The position numbers were made by a program, and so were the translations under genes. From Pedobacter paludis (GTDB lineage: Bacteria > Bacteroidota > Bacteroidia > Sphingobacteriales > Sphingobacteriaceae), in NCBI RefSeq assembly GCF_003173575.1, contig NZ_QGNY01000003.1, positions 62,001 to 126,000 of the forward strand: DNA of 64,000 nt, given 5' to 3'. Below, one piece after another: positions 15,452 to 25,097 of this stretch. Under the pieces are notes generated by a model, which saw nothing but the letters and a program-made list of their open reading frames with translations, had not been told where the DNA came from and made no database searches. Each line of letters starts with the position of its first letter. The stretch's first letter is position 1.

Positions 15452-16945
15452 ATGAGCAAACATATCCTAACTTATCTGTTTTTAATTTTAGCTTTAAGTG
15501 CATCAGCACAGGTAACCCCAGTAAAACCACCGATAAAAAAAACGGTACCAAAGCCACCACCGCCACCTAAAAAACCGGCAATAAGATTTACACCTCCAAA
15601 AATTAAAAAAGATACTTACAGATACGAAACTCCGCCGCCGCCACCAAAGTACAGCGGGAGTATGAGTATTGGCGCACCACCAATGGTAATGGAAAGTGCT
15701 GAAGAGACAAAGTTTAGAAATGAGCGGATTTGTACAACTTGCGACACTTTAAAGTTAGAAGCCAATGTGCCCCATATTATTATTTATGATGTGAAATGGA
15801 TGAGCAGTCCCGACACAAGAAGCTATAGCAACCAACCTACGCAGAGCGATTTAAGTAAAGATTATTACGCACTATCTGGTTTGAACAAAAGAGAATGGGA
15901 TGAATTGCACAGAAATTTTCCAGAAGAAAAATACAAATACCAGTACGTATTTCGCAACACACTGATTGAAACTCCAAACACTAAAAAACAGACTTTAAAC
16001 CTGCTCGATAGGCAGATTAGACACACAGGTTTTTTATTTTGGAGCGGAAACGAAAACGATAGTACCGTTCATAGAACAAAAATGGTTCAGCTAACTGAAC
16101 TTGTTGCAGAAAAAATCCATGATAGCAAAACATCATCTTATTATAGAAACTTTAAAAAAGACAGTTTAATTATAGAAAATTATCAAAACACTGTTAATCC
16201 GTCAGAAAAATTAAAGGATAACATGAACTTCTTTTTGGAAAAAGAGATGTTCAACGAAGCAGTGGTACCTTTCCAATTTACTGATTTAACTGGGGTAAGC
16301 AAAATAATCATTCAATCTGTGCAAGAGGCTGATAAAAGAGTTACCTATGTATTTAACAAAAACAATCAGCTGATTAAAATTTTTGAAGATAGGCGAGACA
16401 GCACTACAATAACCTACAAAAACGGCCTACCGGATGTGGCTGTTAGACAGGGGCAAACATTTAAATTCTACTACCAGAATGATTTGGTTATCATGAAAGA
16501 GAAAAATTACCTCAGCGTTTTTAAGTTGGCAAACAAGGTTTTTTTCGATGTAGAGCGTTATAAAATCAACAAGGATGATTACAGCAACATGGTGCTTAGA
16601 AATAGCGACAGCAAAATTGTTAACGAAAAATGTTTGGAAAGTACTGGTACTGAAAGCAAGAAATTTGAAGCATCTATTTGTTATAATAATACCAATTGGG
16701 AGTTGCCTGTAAAAGTGATCAGAAAGGACCTATTATATGACAAGGTTATAGAAACAAACTCTACTTACAGCAAAAACGGCTTAGGCAATTTGGTACTCGA
16801 AAGCAGTAATCCTTACAGATCGAGAAAATATGAGTTTACCTTACAGAACAATAAATTTACATCAATCAGCAGTTATAGCAAAAGAGATGGAAATGAGTAT
16901 GGGGAACCTTATGTTCTGAATGTTACATACGGGTATTTTAAATAA
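15452..16945 (+). CDS. secreted proline-rich hypothetical protein
   Basis: The protein has 497 residues. A signal peptide ends near ALSASAQ. The Lys/Pro-rich stretch at about residues 22-70 (KKTVPKPPPPPKKP) resembles a periplasm-spanning or cell-wall-contact linker. The remainder has no recognised domain; the C-terminal half has short beta repeats (for example ITYKNGLPDVAVRQGQTFKF) reminiscent of YD/MORN-like strands. It stands alone between the tetR promoter region and pruA. Function unknown. Confidence 0.75.
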   Translation: MSKHILTYLFLILALSASAQVTPVKPPIKKTVPKPPPPPKKPAIRFTPPKIKKDTYRYETPPPPPKYSGSMSIGAPPMVMESAEETKFRNERICTTCDTLKLEANVPHIIIYDVKWMSSPDTRSYSNQPTQSDLSKDYYALSGLNKREWDELHRNFPEEKYKYQYVFRNTLIETPNTKKQTLNLLDRQIRHTGFLFWSGNENDSTVHRTKMVQLTELVAEKIHDSKTSSYYRNFKKDSLIIENYQNTVNPSEKLKDNMNFFLEKEMFNEAVVPFQFTDLTGVSKIIIQSVQEADKRVTYVFNKNNQLIKIFEDRRDSTTITYKNGLPDVAVRQGQTFKFYYQNDLVIMKEKNYLSVFKLANKVFFDVERYKINKDDYSNMVLRNSDSKIVNEKCLESTGTESKKFEASICYNNTNWELPVKVIRKDLLYDKVIETNSTYSKNGLGNLVLESSNPYRSRKYEFTLQNNKFTSISSYSKRDGNEYGEPYVLNVTYGYFK

Positions 16946-17070
16946 TTAATGAGGATAAAATTATCTCGTTGATTAAAATGATTTGTGCAAAATTGAGTGT
17001 TGAGGGTTGCTGAAAGATTGAACGGTGAGAATTATAAAAACTGCTTTATTTTCTTTACAGAATAATAGAA

Positions 17071-17098
17071 TTGCCTACCTATAAAAGCCTTATCTTTG
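17071..17098 (+). promoter_or_regulatory. promoter of pruA
   Basis: TTG at 17071, a 17-base spacer and a perfect -7 element, TATCTTTG, at 17091-17098. This is the primary-sigma promoter type of Bacteroidota. Transcription would start near 17104, about 18 bases before the pruA ATG. It also argues against the longer TTG-start reading at 17071. Confidence 0.65.
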
Positions 17099-17121
17099 CG
17101 CAAATCATAAAAAACAACATC

Positions 17122-18756
17122 ATGCTTAAAGGATTTTTTAACGTACCAATTCCGGTAAACGAGCCTATTTTAAACTATGCGCCAGGCAGTAAAGAACGTG
17201 CTCTTTTAAAAGAAGCTCTTGCTGAAGGTCGCTCACACCAACAAGATATACCTATGTACATCGGTGGTGAAGCTGTGCATACCGAAAAGAAAGGCAAAGT
17301 AACACCTCCTCACGATCATCAACATATTTTGGCTCAATTTAGTATTGGCGAAAAAGCTCATATTACCAAAGCTATTGATGCAGCGCTTGCTGCTAAACAG
17401 GATTGGGAAAACCTAGCATGGGAGCACCGTGCAGCAATTTTCTTAAAAGCTGCCGATTTGATTGCTGGAAAATACCGTTATAAATTAAACGCTGCAACAA
17501 TGCTTGGCCAAAGCAAAAATGCTTATCAGGCAGAAATTGATGCGGCTTGTGAATTGATTGATTTCTTACGTTTTAACGTAAGCTATATGGCAGATATTTA
17601 TAAACAGCAACCTCCGGTTTCTCCACGTGGAAGCTGGAATAGAGTGGAACAACGCCCATTAGAAGGTTTTGTTTTCGCATTAACGCCATTTAACTTTACC
17701 GCTATTGCTGCAAATTTACCAGCTTCAGCTGCCATGATGGGTAATGTTGTGGTTTGGAAACCTGCAGATACACAAGTTTATGCAGCCAACCTTTTGATGG
17801 AAATTTTTATCGAAGCGGGTTTACCTGCTGGTGTAATTAATTTAGTATATGCTGATGGACCTGAAACTGGCGATGTTATTTTCAATCATCCAGATTTTGC
17901 AGGCATTCATTTTACGGGTTCTACAAAAGTATTCCAGGAAATCTGGAAAACAATAGGCACTAATATCCATAAGTATAAATCTTATCCCCGCATAGTTGGA
18001 GAAACTGGCGGTAAGGATTTTATCTTGGTTCACCCCTCGGCACAAACCGATGTTGCAAATACAGCAATTGTTCGTGGTGCTTTTGAATATCAAGGACAAA
18101 AATGTTCTGCTGCGAGCCGCGTTTACATTGCCGAAAGCCTTTGGCCAGAAATTAAAAAGCAAATGTTACGTGATTTAGCTTCATTTAAAATGGGCGGAAC
18201 CGAAGATTTTAGCAACTTTATTAATGCTGTTATTGATGAGCGCTCTTTTGATAAGTTAGCTAAATATATTGATCAGGCTAAAAAAGATAAAGGTGTAGAA
18301 ATTATTGCAGGTGGAAATTACGATAAGAGCAAAGGTTATTTCATTGAACCTACTGTTTTGGTTGTAGACGATCCAAAATATACTACCATGTGCGAAGAGT
18401 TATTCGGTCCGGTTTTAACGGTTTACGTTTATGCAGATAAAGATTTTGATTCAATTTTAGAAGTTATTGATACCACTTCTCCATACGCTTTAACGGGTGC
18501 TTTTATTGCTCAAGATAGATATGCAATTGAAAAAGCGAGCCATGCTTTACGTAACGCTGCCGGTAATTTTTACATCAACGATAAATGTACTGGAGCAGTT
18601 GTTGGTCAGCAACCGTTTGGTGGCGCCAGAGGTTCGGGCACGAATGATAAAGCAGGTTCAATGATTAACTTATTGCGTTGGGTTTCTCCACGTACTATAA
18701 AAGAAGTTTTTGAGTCGCCAACTGATTATCGCTATCCGTTTTTAGCTGAAGATTAA
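17122..18756 (+). CDS. pruA: L-glutamate gamma-semialdehyde dehydrogenase
   Basis: The protein has 544 residues from the ATG at 17122 (MLKGFFNVPIPVNEPI). It is a single-domain aldehyde dehydrogenase of the PruA/ALDH4 type: TPFNFTAIAANLPASAA, the NAD-site FTGSTKVF, GETGGKDF with the general-base Glu, and the catalytic Cys in YQGQKCSAASR. The closing GTNDKAGS and P-R-T-I-K-E motif are typical. It oxidises glutamate semialdehyde, from proline via pyrroline-5-carboxylate, to glutamate in the cytoplasm. The proline dehydrogenase gene is not in the window. Confidence 0.95.
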   Translation: MLKGFFNVPIPVNEPILNYAPGSKERALLKEALAEGRSHQQDIPMYIGGEAVHTEKKGKVTPPHDHQHILAQFSIGEKAHITKAIDAALAAKQDWENLAWEHRAAIFLKAADLIAGKYRYKLNAATMLGQSKNAYQAEIDAACELIDFLRFNVSYMADIYKQQPPVSPRGSWNRVEQRPLEGFVFALTPFNFTAIAANLPASAAMMGNVVVWKPADTQVYAANLLMEIFIEAGLPAGVINLVYADGPETGDVIFNHPDFAGIHFTGSTKVFQEIWKTIGTNIHKYKSYPRIVGETGGKDFILVHPSAQTDVANTAIVRGAFEYQGQKCSAASRVYIAESLWPEIKKQMLRDLASFKMGGTEDFSNFINAVIDERSFDKLAKYIDQAKKDKGVEIIAGGNYDKSKGYFIEPTVLVVDDPKYTTMCEELFGPVLTVYVYADKDFDSILEVIDTTSPYALTGAFIAQDRYAIEKASHALRNAAGNFYINDKCTGAVVGQQPFGGARGSGTNDKAGSMINLLRWVSPRTIKEVFESPTDYRYPFLAED

Positions 18757-18768
18757 GAAAAATAGTAC

Positions 18769-18816
18769 TAGTCATCGGATGATATCTGCATGATGTTTAT
18801 ATTCATCCGATGACTA
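18769..18816. repeat. 14-bp inverted repeat after pruA
   Basis: TAGTCATCGGATGA (18769-18782) and TCATCCGATGACTA (18803-18816) are perfect complements with a 20-base loop. It lies 12 bases after the pruA stop and just before a terminator. It may be an mRNA-stabilising hairpin or a small repeat element. Confidence 0.7.
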
Positions 18817-18824
18817 CATATTAG

Positions 18825-18850
18825 AACCCTTGAGCAATCGGGGGTTTTTT
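18825..18850 (+). terminator. terminator of pruA
   Basis: AACCC...GGGTT stem with a TTTTTT tail (18845-18850), on the plus strand. Confidence 0.6.
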
Positions 18851-18856
18851 CTGTCT

Positions 18857-18933
18857 AAAAGGATTTGGAAAGCAAAGACAGTATTTTAATTATTGTTTCA
18901 ATAATGTACCAACCTTCATTTCCAAATCCTTTT
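18857..18933. repeat. 15-bp inverted repeat between pruA and the 82-aa gene
   Basis: AAAAGGATTTGGAAA (18857-18871) and TTTCCAAATCCTTTT (18919-18933) are perfect complements around 47 bases. It is independent of the terminator just upstream. It may be a tiny transposon relic or a structured leader for the downstream gene. Confidence 0.65.
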
Positions 18934-18988
18934 TACTCTTTTAAAACTATCGCTACTTCCAACTGTTCTATAAATAAAGAATCACACC

Positions 18989-19237
18989 ATGGAAAATCAA
19001 AACGAAAACTTACAAGATAAAAACGCTGATAATGCTCCAGATGCAACGAACATGCCAGATGGATTGGTTCCTCGCCATCATAGCGATGAAAATAACGATA
19101 AAAACAAAGTGAAATCTGACGCAGGAAACTTAGGCAGAAATTTTGGAAGAGGCGATTTCGGATCTGAAGAAGCGAGAGAAGATTCGGAAAAGGGAAACAA
19201 AGGCCATGCAGGCAACATGCCGAATACGGAGGAATAA
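18989..19237 (+). CDS. small highly hydrophilic protein (82 aa), unknown
   Basis: The 82 residues are dominated by Asn, Asp, Glu, Lys and Gly with almost no hydrophobic residues (for example NENLQDKNADNAPDATN and FGRGDFGSEEARED). It has no signal peptide or known domain. The composition resembles stress-related or desiccation-type disordered proteins, but no family is recognised. It stands alone, with an inverted repeat upstream and a terminator directly downstream, so it is probably its own transcript. Confidence 0.6.
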   Translation: MENQNENLQDKNADNAPDATNMPDGLVPRHHSDENNDKNKVKSDAGNLGRNFGRGDFGSEEAREDSEKGNKGHAGNMPNTEE

Positions 19238-19241
19238 GAAT

Positions 19242-19269
19242 AAAGCCCCGGTGTTATACCGAGGCTTTC
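19242..19269. terminator. terminator between the 82-aa gene and the carbonic anhydrase gene
   Basis: AAAGCC-C-CGGT, loop GTTAT, ACCG-A-GGCTTT is a strong stem with A on one side and T on the other. It lies between convergent genes and could serve both. Confidence 0.7.
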
Positions 19270-19302
19270 CTAACAACAAAAACAACACCTAATCGGCGTG
19301 GT

Positions 19303-19959
19303 TTAACTTACCTTAAATGTCGGTGTAACATCATCAAGACTTGAGCTTGTAACCTTCAAATCTTTTATTAAACCTGTTTTTAAGCTATACACCCAGGCAT
19401 GAACAGACAATTCTTGTCCGGTTGACCAGGCGTTTTGTACGATTGAAGTGTTCATTACGTTTGCAGCACCTTCGATGGCATTAAGTTCAACCAGGCGATC
19501 AAATTTTAGCTCGGGATCTTTAATGGTTTCCATTTCTCTATCGTGCATACGATAAACATCTCTAATATTTCTTAACCAATTATCTATTATTCCTACTTGT
19601 TTATTGCCTAATGCAGCTTTTACGCCACCGCAACCATAATGGCCACAAACAATAATGTGCTTTACTTTTAACACGTTTACCGAGTAATCCAAAACAGATA
19701 ATAAATTCATATCGGTATGAACGACTACATTTGCAATATTGCGATGTACAAAAACATCGCCCGGCATGGTATTGGTAATTTGATTTGCTGGAACACGACT
19801 ATCAGAACAGCCAATCCACAATACTGGCGGTGTTTGGCCTGCAGATAGGATATTAAAATATTCTGGGTCTGTCTGAATCATTTCCTCTACCCAATCTTTA
19901 TTGCCCTGTAAAAGGGTTTCACATGAGATATCTTTTGTTGCTATTTTTTTTGCGCACAT
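19303..19959 (-). CDS. can: beta-carbonic anhydrase
   Basis: The protein has 218 residues. The zinc site is complete: C51 and D53/R55 in CSDSRVP, then H107 and C110 in HYGCGG. It interconverts CO2 and bicarbonate in the cytoplasm. It starts 4 bases after the SulP transporter gene, which points to a joint job: imported bicarbonate is equilibrated, or transport and pH are coupled. Confidence 0.93.
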   Translation of the reverse strand: MCAKKIATKDISCETLLQGNKDWVEEMIQTDPEYFNILSAGQTPPVLWIGCSDSRVPANQITNTMPGDVFVHRNIANVVVHTDMNLLSVLDYSVNVLKVKHIIVCGHYGCGGVKAALGNKQVGIIDNWLRNIRDVYRMHDREMETIKDPELKFDRLVELNAIEGAANVMNTSIVQNAWSTGQELSVHAWVYSLKTGLIKDLKVTSSSLDDVTPTFKVS

Positions 19960-19963
19960 AATT

Positions 19964-21568
19964 TTACTTGTTAATTTCTTCTACAACTTTGTTCGTTAAT
20001 TTTGGAACCACATAATGGTTTTTTATGTTTTCCAGGGTTACAATAATGCCTTTTGTGTATGCATTATGCTTATAGTTAAAAATGGTTTCAAGCACATCAG
20101 GATCTATGTATCTTGAATTTGAACCATCAATAATTACATTTGTTTCTTTTGGAATATTCGTTAAAACTACCTGAATTGCAGCTTTGTTTAAAAATGAAAC
20201 TTCTTCTGCAAGTTTAATTCTGATATTCTTTTTATCGCCTTCGTTACTTATTCTATAAAAAAACGGATTACGCATATTGGTACGTAATAAATAAAAGATT
20301 GATACAAGCATTCCTACTGCAACACCCTTTAATAAATCGGTAAACAATACGGCTAAAACAGTTACCACAAATGGAACAAATTGATCCCAACCTTTATGGT
20401 ACATGTGTTTAAACAAGCTAATTCTGGTTAATTTATAACCGGTAACTAAAAGGATAGCAGCTAAACATGAAAGTGGGATCATGTTGATAACCTGCGGAAT
20501 AAAGAGCAAAGAAAGTAAAAGCCAGGTGCCATGAAAAATGGCCGACATTTTGGTTCTTCCGCCAGCATTGACATTGGCCGAACTTCTAACAATAACGGAG
20601 GTCATGGGTAAACCACCAATCATTCCGCTGGTCATATTACCAATACCCTGGGCAATGAGTTCTCTATTTGTTGGAGATACCCGCTTAATCGGATCTATTT
20701 TATCAACGGCTTCTAAACTTAATAAAGTTTCCAAGCTGGCTACAACCGCAATTGTTAAAGCAACAATGTATACGTTTTTGTTGTTCAGCTGAGAAAAATC
20801 TGGCATGGTAAAAAGTCCTAAAAACTCTCCAAAACCACTAACTACCGGAATTTTAACCATCTGATCGGCACGAAGTGGATGATCTGTACCAGCGAAAAAT
20901 ATTGTACCCAATACACCTAAGGTTACGACAAGTAAAGGAGCTGGTACAACGGCTAATTTTGGAAATTTTGGCCAGATAATCAGAATGGCAATCGAAAGTA
21001 AACTGATTACAACCGCAGCCAGACTAAAGTGACTTACCGCAGCCGTAATTGCAGAAAAAGTATTTTCATGATCTTGCTGAAAGAAGCCTTCATCACCCGT
21101 AAAATCAGTATCTACACCCAAAGCATGCGGTAATTGTTTTAAAATCAAAATCAGACCGATAGCGGCCAACATTCCTTCTATAACACTTGATGGAAAATAA
21201 TTCCCAATGGTCCCGGCCTTTACCAAGCCTAAAATCAACTGAAAAACACCTGCCAAAACAACAGCAAGCAAAAAGGTTTGATAACTTCCTAAAGAGGTGA
21301 TTGCACCCAGTACAATAACAGTTAAACCGGCGGCTGGCCCACTAACGCTTAATTGCGAGCCGCTACACGAAGCCACTACGATACCACCAACAATTCCGGT
21401 TATTAAACCTGCAAATAATGGTGCGCCAGAAGCAAGGGCAATACCTAAACAAAGCGGCAAAGCCACCAAAAAAACAACAATACTTGAGGGTAAATCTTTC
21501 TTTAGATTCTTTTTAAGAAAATATTTCTTTACATCCGAGCCTGAAAAGGCCGGGTTAAACTTTTGCAT
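19964..21568 (-). CDS. SulP-family inorganic anion (bicarbonate-type) transporter
   Basis: The protein has 534 residues with about 12-14 membrane segments, including SIVVFLVALPLCLGIALASGAPLFAG-type helix 1/3 sequence in pieces (VALPLCLGIALASGAP) and the ISGLMTSVIVRSSANVNAGGRTK-like region seen here as MTSVIVRSSANVNAGG. A C-terminal STAS domain (about residues 450-530) includes NVIIDGSNSRYIDPDV. Coupling to a carbonic anhydrase gene 4 bases downstream favours bicarbonate over sulfate as substrate. The substrate is inferred, not seen. Confidence 0.9.
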   Translation of the reverse strand: MQKFNPAFSGSDVKKYFLKKNLKKDLPSSIVVFLVALPLCLGIALASGAPLFAGLITGIVGGIVVASCSGSQLSVSGPAAGLTVIVLGAITSLGSYQTFLLAVVLAGVFQLILGLVKAGTIGNYFPSSVIEGMLAAIGLILILKQLPHALGVDTDFTGDEGFFQQDHENTFSAITAAVSHFSLAAVVISLLSIAILIIWPKFPKLAVVPAPLLVVTLGVLGTIFFAGTDHPLRADQMVKIPVVSGFGEFLGLFTMPDFSQLNNKNVYIVALTIAVVASLETLLSLEAVDKIDPIKRVSPTNRELIAQGIGNMTSGMIGGLPMTSVIVRSSANVNAGGRTKMSAIFHGTWLLLSLLFIPQVINMIPLSCLAAILLVTGYKLTRISLFKHMYHKGWDQFVPFVVTVLAVLFTDLLKGVAVGMLVSIFYLLRTNMRNPFFYRISNEGDKKNIRIKLAEEVSFLNKAAIQVVLTNIPKETNVIIDGSNSRYIDPDVLETIFNYKHNAYTKGIIVTLENIKNHYVVPKLTNKVVEEINK

Positions 21569-21719
21569 AACGATATAATTATCTAGTAAATTTTAACGAA
21601 TAATCGTGATGTTTAAGCAAACCAAACGCATAACAATAAATGGATGGCATTGATGTTTTCAATACTGAATTCCATAACATGACTATAACGATGATGATGA
21701 ATGCTTAAAGCACCAAAAA

Positions 21720-22064
21720 CTAGATAACGTTTGGTGGTGGGGTAGGTACGGTAGGATGATATGGATCTACATATCTTTTAAAATGTTCTACAAAACTACT
21801 TTTTAGAACGAAATGACTTGAAGAGAACTCGTAAGAAAAGATAGGATGATTAAGTTCTACCAATTTAAAATCGGTAAATTTTGCGGTGTCTTTGGCGGTA
21901 TCCTTCCCGCCATCGTGCTCTAACTCAATTTGCATGATTACCGCGTTCATAATATCTTTATCAATACTGGTACAAAAAACCGGTGCACCAGAAATACCCA
22001 TCTTCGCCATGAAGATGAACATAAAGGCGGTTACGATTAAGTATTTGTATTTTCTTAAAAACAT
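21720..22064 (-). CDS. small hypothetical protein with N-terminal membrane helix (114 aa)
   Basis: The 114 residues start MFLRKYKYLIVTAFMFIFMAK, a signal or anchor helix. The rest is hydrophilic and ends in a Pro-rich tail, HPTVPTPPPNVI. No family is recognised. It lies upstream of the SulP operon in the same direction, but 151 bases away. Function unknown. Confidence 0.6.
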   Translation of the reverse strand: MFLRKYKYLIVTAFMFIFMAKMGISGAPVFCTSIDKDIMNAVIMQIELEHDGGKDTAKDTAKFTDFKLVELNHPIFSYEFSSSHFVLKSSFVEHFKRYVDPYHPTVPTPPPNVI

Positions 22065-22210
22065 CGATTTCTTCTAATCTTATTTTAATTCTATGCCTAC
22101 AAAAATAAGAGCATATTTGGTTTTTCAATGCAAAAAGCTGTAAAATATTTGTAATTTAAGTAGTATAGCGAAAGATATTAATTGAATTTAATGTTTTAAT
22201 TTCGCGTAAT

Positions 22211-23446
22211 ATGAAGAAATTTTTGCTTTTAACTTGGTTGTGTAGCCCACTATTAATTTATGCACAGAATAACAATGCGCCGTCTACTTACGATCCACAT
22301 GAAATTGCGATAACAGGTTATCTTCAAACTCAATTTCAAAAAGCACAATCGGCCGGAATAACTTCTTTTTCTGGTGGAGATTTCTCCACAAACTCAGATA
22401 ATCGTTTTATAATCAGACGTGGCCGATTAAAAATAGACCGTGTAGATAAATACACAAGCATTGTTTTCCAGTTGGATGCCACTCAAAATGGATTGCAGTT
22501 AATGGATGCTTTTATACAATTAAGAGAGCCAAAATTAAAAGAGTTTAGCTTTACAGCTGGATTATTTAATAGACCCTTTGGTTATAGTATCGTGTATTCA
22601 TCAGGTTATCGGGATTTTCCCGAAAGGCCACGCGTATTTCAACTTTTAATGCCAAGAGAAAGAGATATTGGCGCTTTAATTGGGTATCGCCCACACACCA
22701 TTCTTAAGTTTTTAACGCTAGAATTTGCTGTTGTTAATGGAAGCGGATTAACGGCAAGAGATTATGACTCAAAGAAAGACATGATTGGCAACATCGCTTT
22801 TAAGTTTGATAGCCTTGCCGGTAAAAAATTCCATATTGGTTTTGGTGGTTCCATTTATAGGGGCTACGTAAGAAGTGGTACTAAAACTTATTACAATTCC
22901 ACCATTGGAGGATTTAATGCAAATACGAGCGATGATTTTGTAGGCAAATATTTAGATCGGAATTATTACGGAGCAAACACTCAATTGCAATATGATAATA
23001 CCTTTGGTAAAACGGCAATTAAAGCAGAATATATTGCAGGCAAGCAACCCGGTGTTGCCAGTTCTGCAGATTTAAAAGGCCCTTATGCAAGTCAGAGTTT
23101 TGCAATACAGCCAGCAACCAATTTATATGCTCGTAATTTTAGTGGCTATTACTTTTGGCTAACGCAACAAATTGGCAAAACTAAACTGGCGGCCATTGTT
23201 GGTTACGATGTTTACGATCCAAATACCGATGTTAAGGGCATGGAAATTGGCAAACCCAACACCTTTACAACCTCAGGCGATGTTAAATACAACACCCTAG
23301 GATATGGCTTAACTTATCAACTCAGCAATCGTTTAAAATTTACAGTTTACAATGAACATGTTACCAACGAAAGCACCAGCCTTATCGATGTACCCAACGA
23401 CATTAGAGATGATGTGTTTACTACCCGCTTGCAATACCGTTGGTAA
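22211..23446 (+). CDS. outer-membrane porin, phosphate-selective porin-like
   Basis: The protein has 411 residues. A signal peptide ends near LLIYAQN. The body is alternating beta strands with aromatic girdles and ends in RLQYRW, a barrel closing strand with C-terminal aromatic. The segment RRGRLKIDRVDKYTSIVFQL matches the OprO/OprP-like porin pattern. It lies 30 bases before the carboxylase gene, but a functional link is not evident. The specificity is unknown. Confidence 0.8.
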   Translation: MKKFLLLTWLCSPLLIYAQNNNAPSTYDPHEIAITGYLQTQFQKAQSAGITSFSGGDFSTNSDNRFIIRRGRLKIDRVDKYTSIVFQLDATQNGLQLMDAFIQLREPKLKEFSFTAGLFNRPFGYSIVYSSGYRDFPERPRVFQLLMPRERDIGALIGYRPHTILKFLTLEFAVVNGSGLTARDYDSKKDMIGNIAFKFDSLAGKKFHIGFGGSIYRGYVRSGTKTYYNSTIGGFNANTSDDFVGKYLDRNYYGANTQLQYDNTFGKTAIKAEYIAGKQPGVASSADLKGPYASQSFAIQPATNLYARNFSGYYFWLTQQIGKTKLAAIVGYDVYDPNTDVKGMEIGKPNTFTTSGDVKYNTLGYGLTYQLSNRLKFTVYNEHVTNESTSLIDVPNDIRDDVFTTRLQYRW

Positions 23447-23476
23447 TTTTTAAATTTAAATTCTGATAACATTGGC

Positions 23477-25018
23477 ATGGACAAAAAAATAGCTTTACTT
23501 CAAGATAAAATAAACCAGGCAAACCTTGGTGGTGGACAGGCAAGAATTGATAGTCAGCACAAAAAAGGAAAATTAACTGCTCGAGAACGAATTCATTTTT
23601 TAATGGACGAAGGAAGTTTCGAAGAAATTGGAATGATGGTAACGCACCGCAGCACCGATTTTGGAATGGAACGCGAAAAGTATTTGGGTGATGGCGTGAT
23701 TACGGGCTATGGAACCATTAACGGACGCTTAACCTATGTTTTCTCTCAAGATTTTACTGTTTTCGGAGGATCATTATCCGAAACGCATGCAGAGAAAATC
23801 TGTAAGTTAATGGAAATGGCAATGAAAAATGGCGCTCCGTTAATTGGTTTAAATGATAGCGGTGGTGCCAGAATTCAGGAAGGTGTTGTTTCTTTAGGAG
23901 GTTATGCTGATATATTCTATCGTAACGTTCAGGCATCGGGTGTTATCCCTCAGCTTTCGGCAATTATGGGTCCGTGTGCAGGTGGAGCCGTATATTCTCC
24001 TGCCATTACCGATTTTGTATTGATGGTAGAAAATACATCTTACATGTTTGTTACTGGCCCCAACGTAGTTAAAACGGTTACGCATGAAGAGGTAACCTCA
24101 GAAGAACTGGGTGGTGCAACAACACATGCTACCAAATCTGGCGTAACGCATTTTGCCTGCGTTAATGAAATTGAAGCCATTGATCATGTTAAAAAATTAT
24201 TGAGTTACATGCCTCAAAATTGTGAGGAAATGGCTGAATTTTTACCTTATGAGCAAAGCGACGAAAGCCGACCAGCGTTGAATACATTTATGCCACAAAA
24301 TGCTGCTCAACCTTATGATATCCGAGAAATTATTGGCACAGTTGCCGATGTTGATAGTTTTCTGGAAGTTCACAAGGATTTTGCCGAAAACATTGTTGTT
24401 GGCTTTGCTCGCTTAGCGGGGAGAAGTATCGGAATTGTGGCCAATCAACCTGCTTATTTGGCTGGAGTTTTAGATAGTAACTCATCAACCAAGGCCGCTC
24501 GCTTTGTCCGATTCTGCGATTGCTTTAATATTCCCCTACTTGTTTTTGAAGATGTTCCAGGCTTCTTACCTGGTACAGATCAGGAATGGAATGGAATCAT
24601 CACCAATGGCGCAAAATTACTTTATGCATTTAGTGAGGCAACCGTTCCGCGGATTACTGTGATTACCAGAAAAGCTTACGGTGGCGCTTATGATGTAATG
24701 AACAGCAAACACATTGGAGCCGATATGAATTATGCCTGGCCAAGTGCTGAAATAGCAGTTATGGGCGCAAAAGGCGCAGCTGAAATTATATTTAAAAGAG
24801 AAATTACATCGGCAGAAAATCCGCAGGATAAATGGCTTGAAAAAGAGAAACTTTACTCAAATATTTTCGCCAACCCATACCGAGCAGCCGAACGTGGCTT
24901 TGTTGATGAAGTGATCGAACCATCGCAAACCCGCATTAAGTTGATAAAAGCCTTTAAAATGTTAGAAAATAAGGTTGTAAACAACCCTCGTAAGAAACAT
25001 GGAAATATACCTTTGTAA
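23477..25018 (+). CDS. acyl-CoA carboxylase, carboxyltransferase (beta) subunit
   Basis: The protein has 513 residues. Two crotonase-like carboxyltransferase halves are visible: [19 protein letters not shown] for the acyl-CoA oxyanion site and, later, [20 protein letters not shown]. The length and the ending (ARGKHGNIPL-type, here RKKHGNIPL) fit the propionyl-CoA carboxylase beta family. It moves CO2 from carboxybiotin to propionyl- or acetyl-CoA. The biotin carboxylase and carrier subunits are not in the window. The methylmalonyl-CoA decarboxylase alpha subunit is the main alternative. Confidence 0.9.
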   Translation: MDKKIALLQDKINQANLGGGQARIDSQHKKGKLTARERIHFLMDEGSFEEIGMMVTHRSTDFGMEREKYLGDGVITGYGTINGRLTYVFSQDFTVFGGSLSETHAEKICKLMEMAMKNGAPLIGLNDSGGARIQEGVVSLGGYADIFYRNVQASGVIPQLSAIMGPCAGGAVYSPAITDFVLMVENTSYMFVTGPNVVKTVTHEEVTSEELGGATTHATKSGVTHFACVNEIEAIDHVKKLLSYMPQNCEEMAEFLPYEQSDESRPALNTFMPQNAAQPYDIREIIGTVADVDSFLEVHKDFAENIVVGFARLAGRSIGIVANQPAYLAGVLDSNSSTKAARFVRFCDCFNIPLLVFEDVPGFLPGTDQEWNGIITNGAKLLYAFSEATVPRITVITRKAYGGAYDVMNSKHIGADMNYAWPSAEIAVMGAKGAAEIIFKREITSAENPQDKWLEKEKLYSNIFANPYRAAERGFVDEVIEPSQTRIKLIKAFKMLENKVVNNPRKKHGNIPL

Positions 25019-25097
25019 TGGTGTTAATAGTTGATGGTTTAATGGCCAATTGCCGGCAAAGCCATCGATCATAGACCATAATCTATCAACCCAATTT

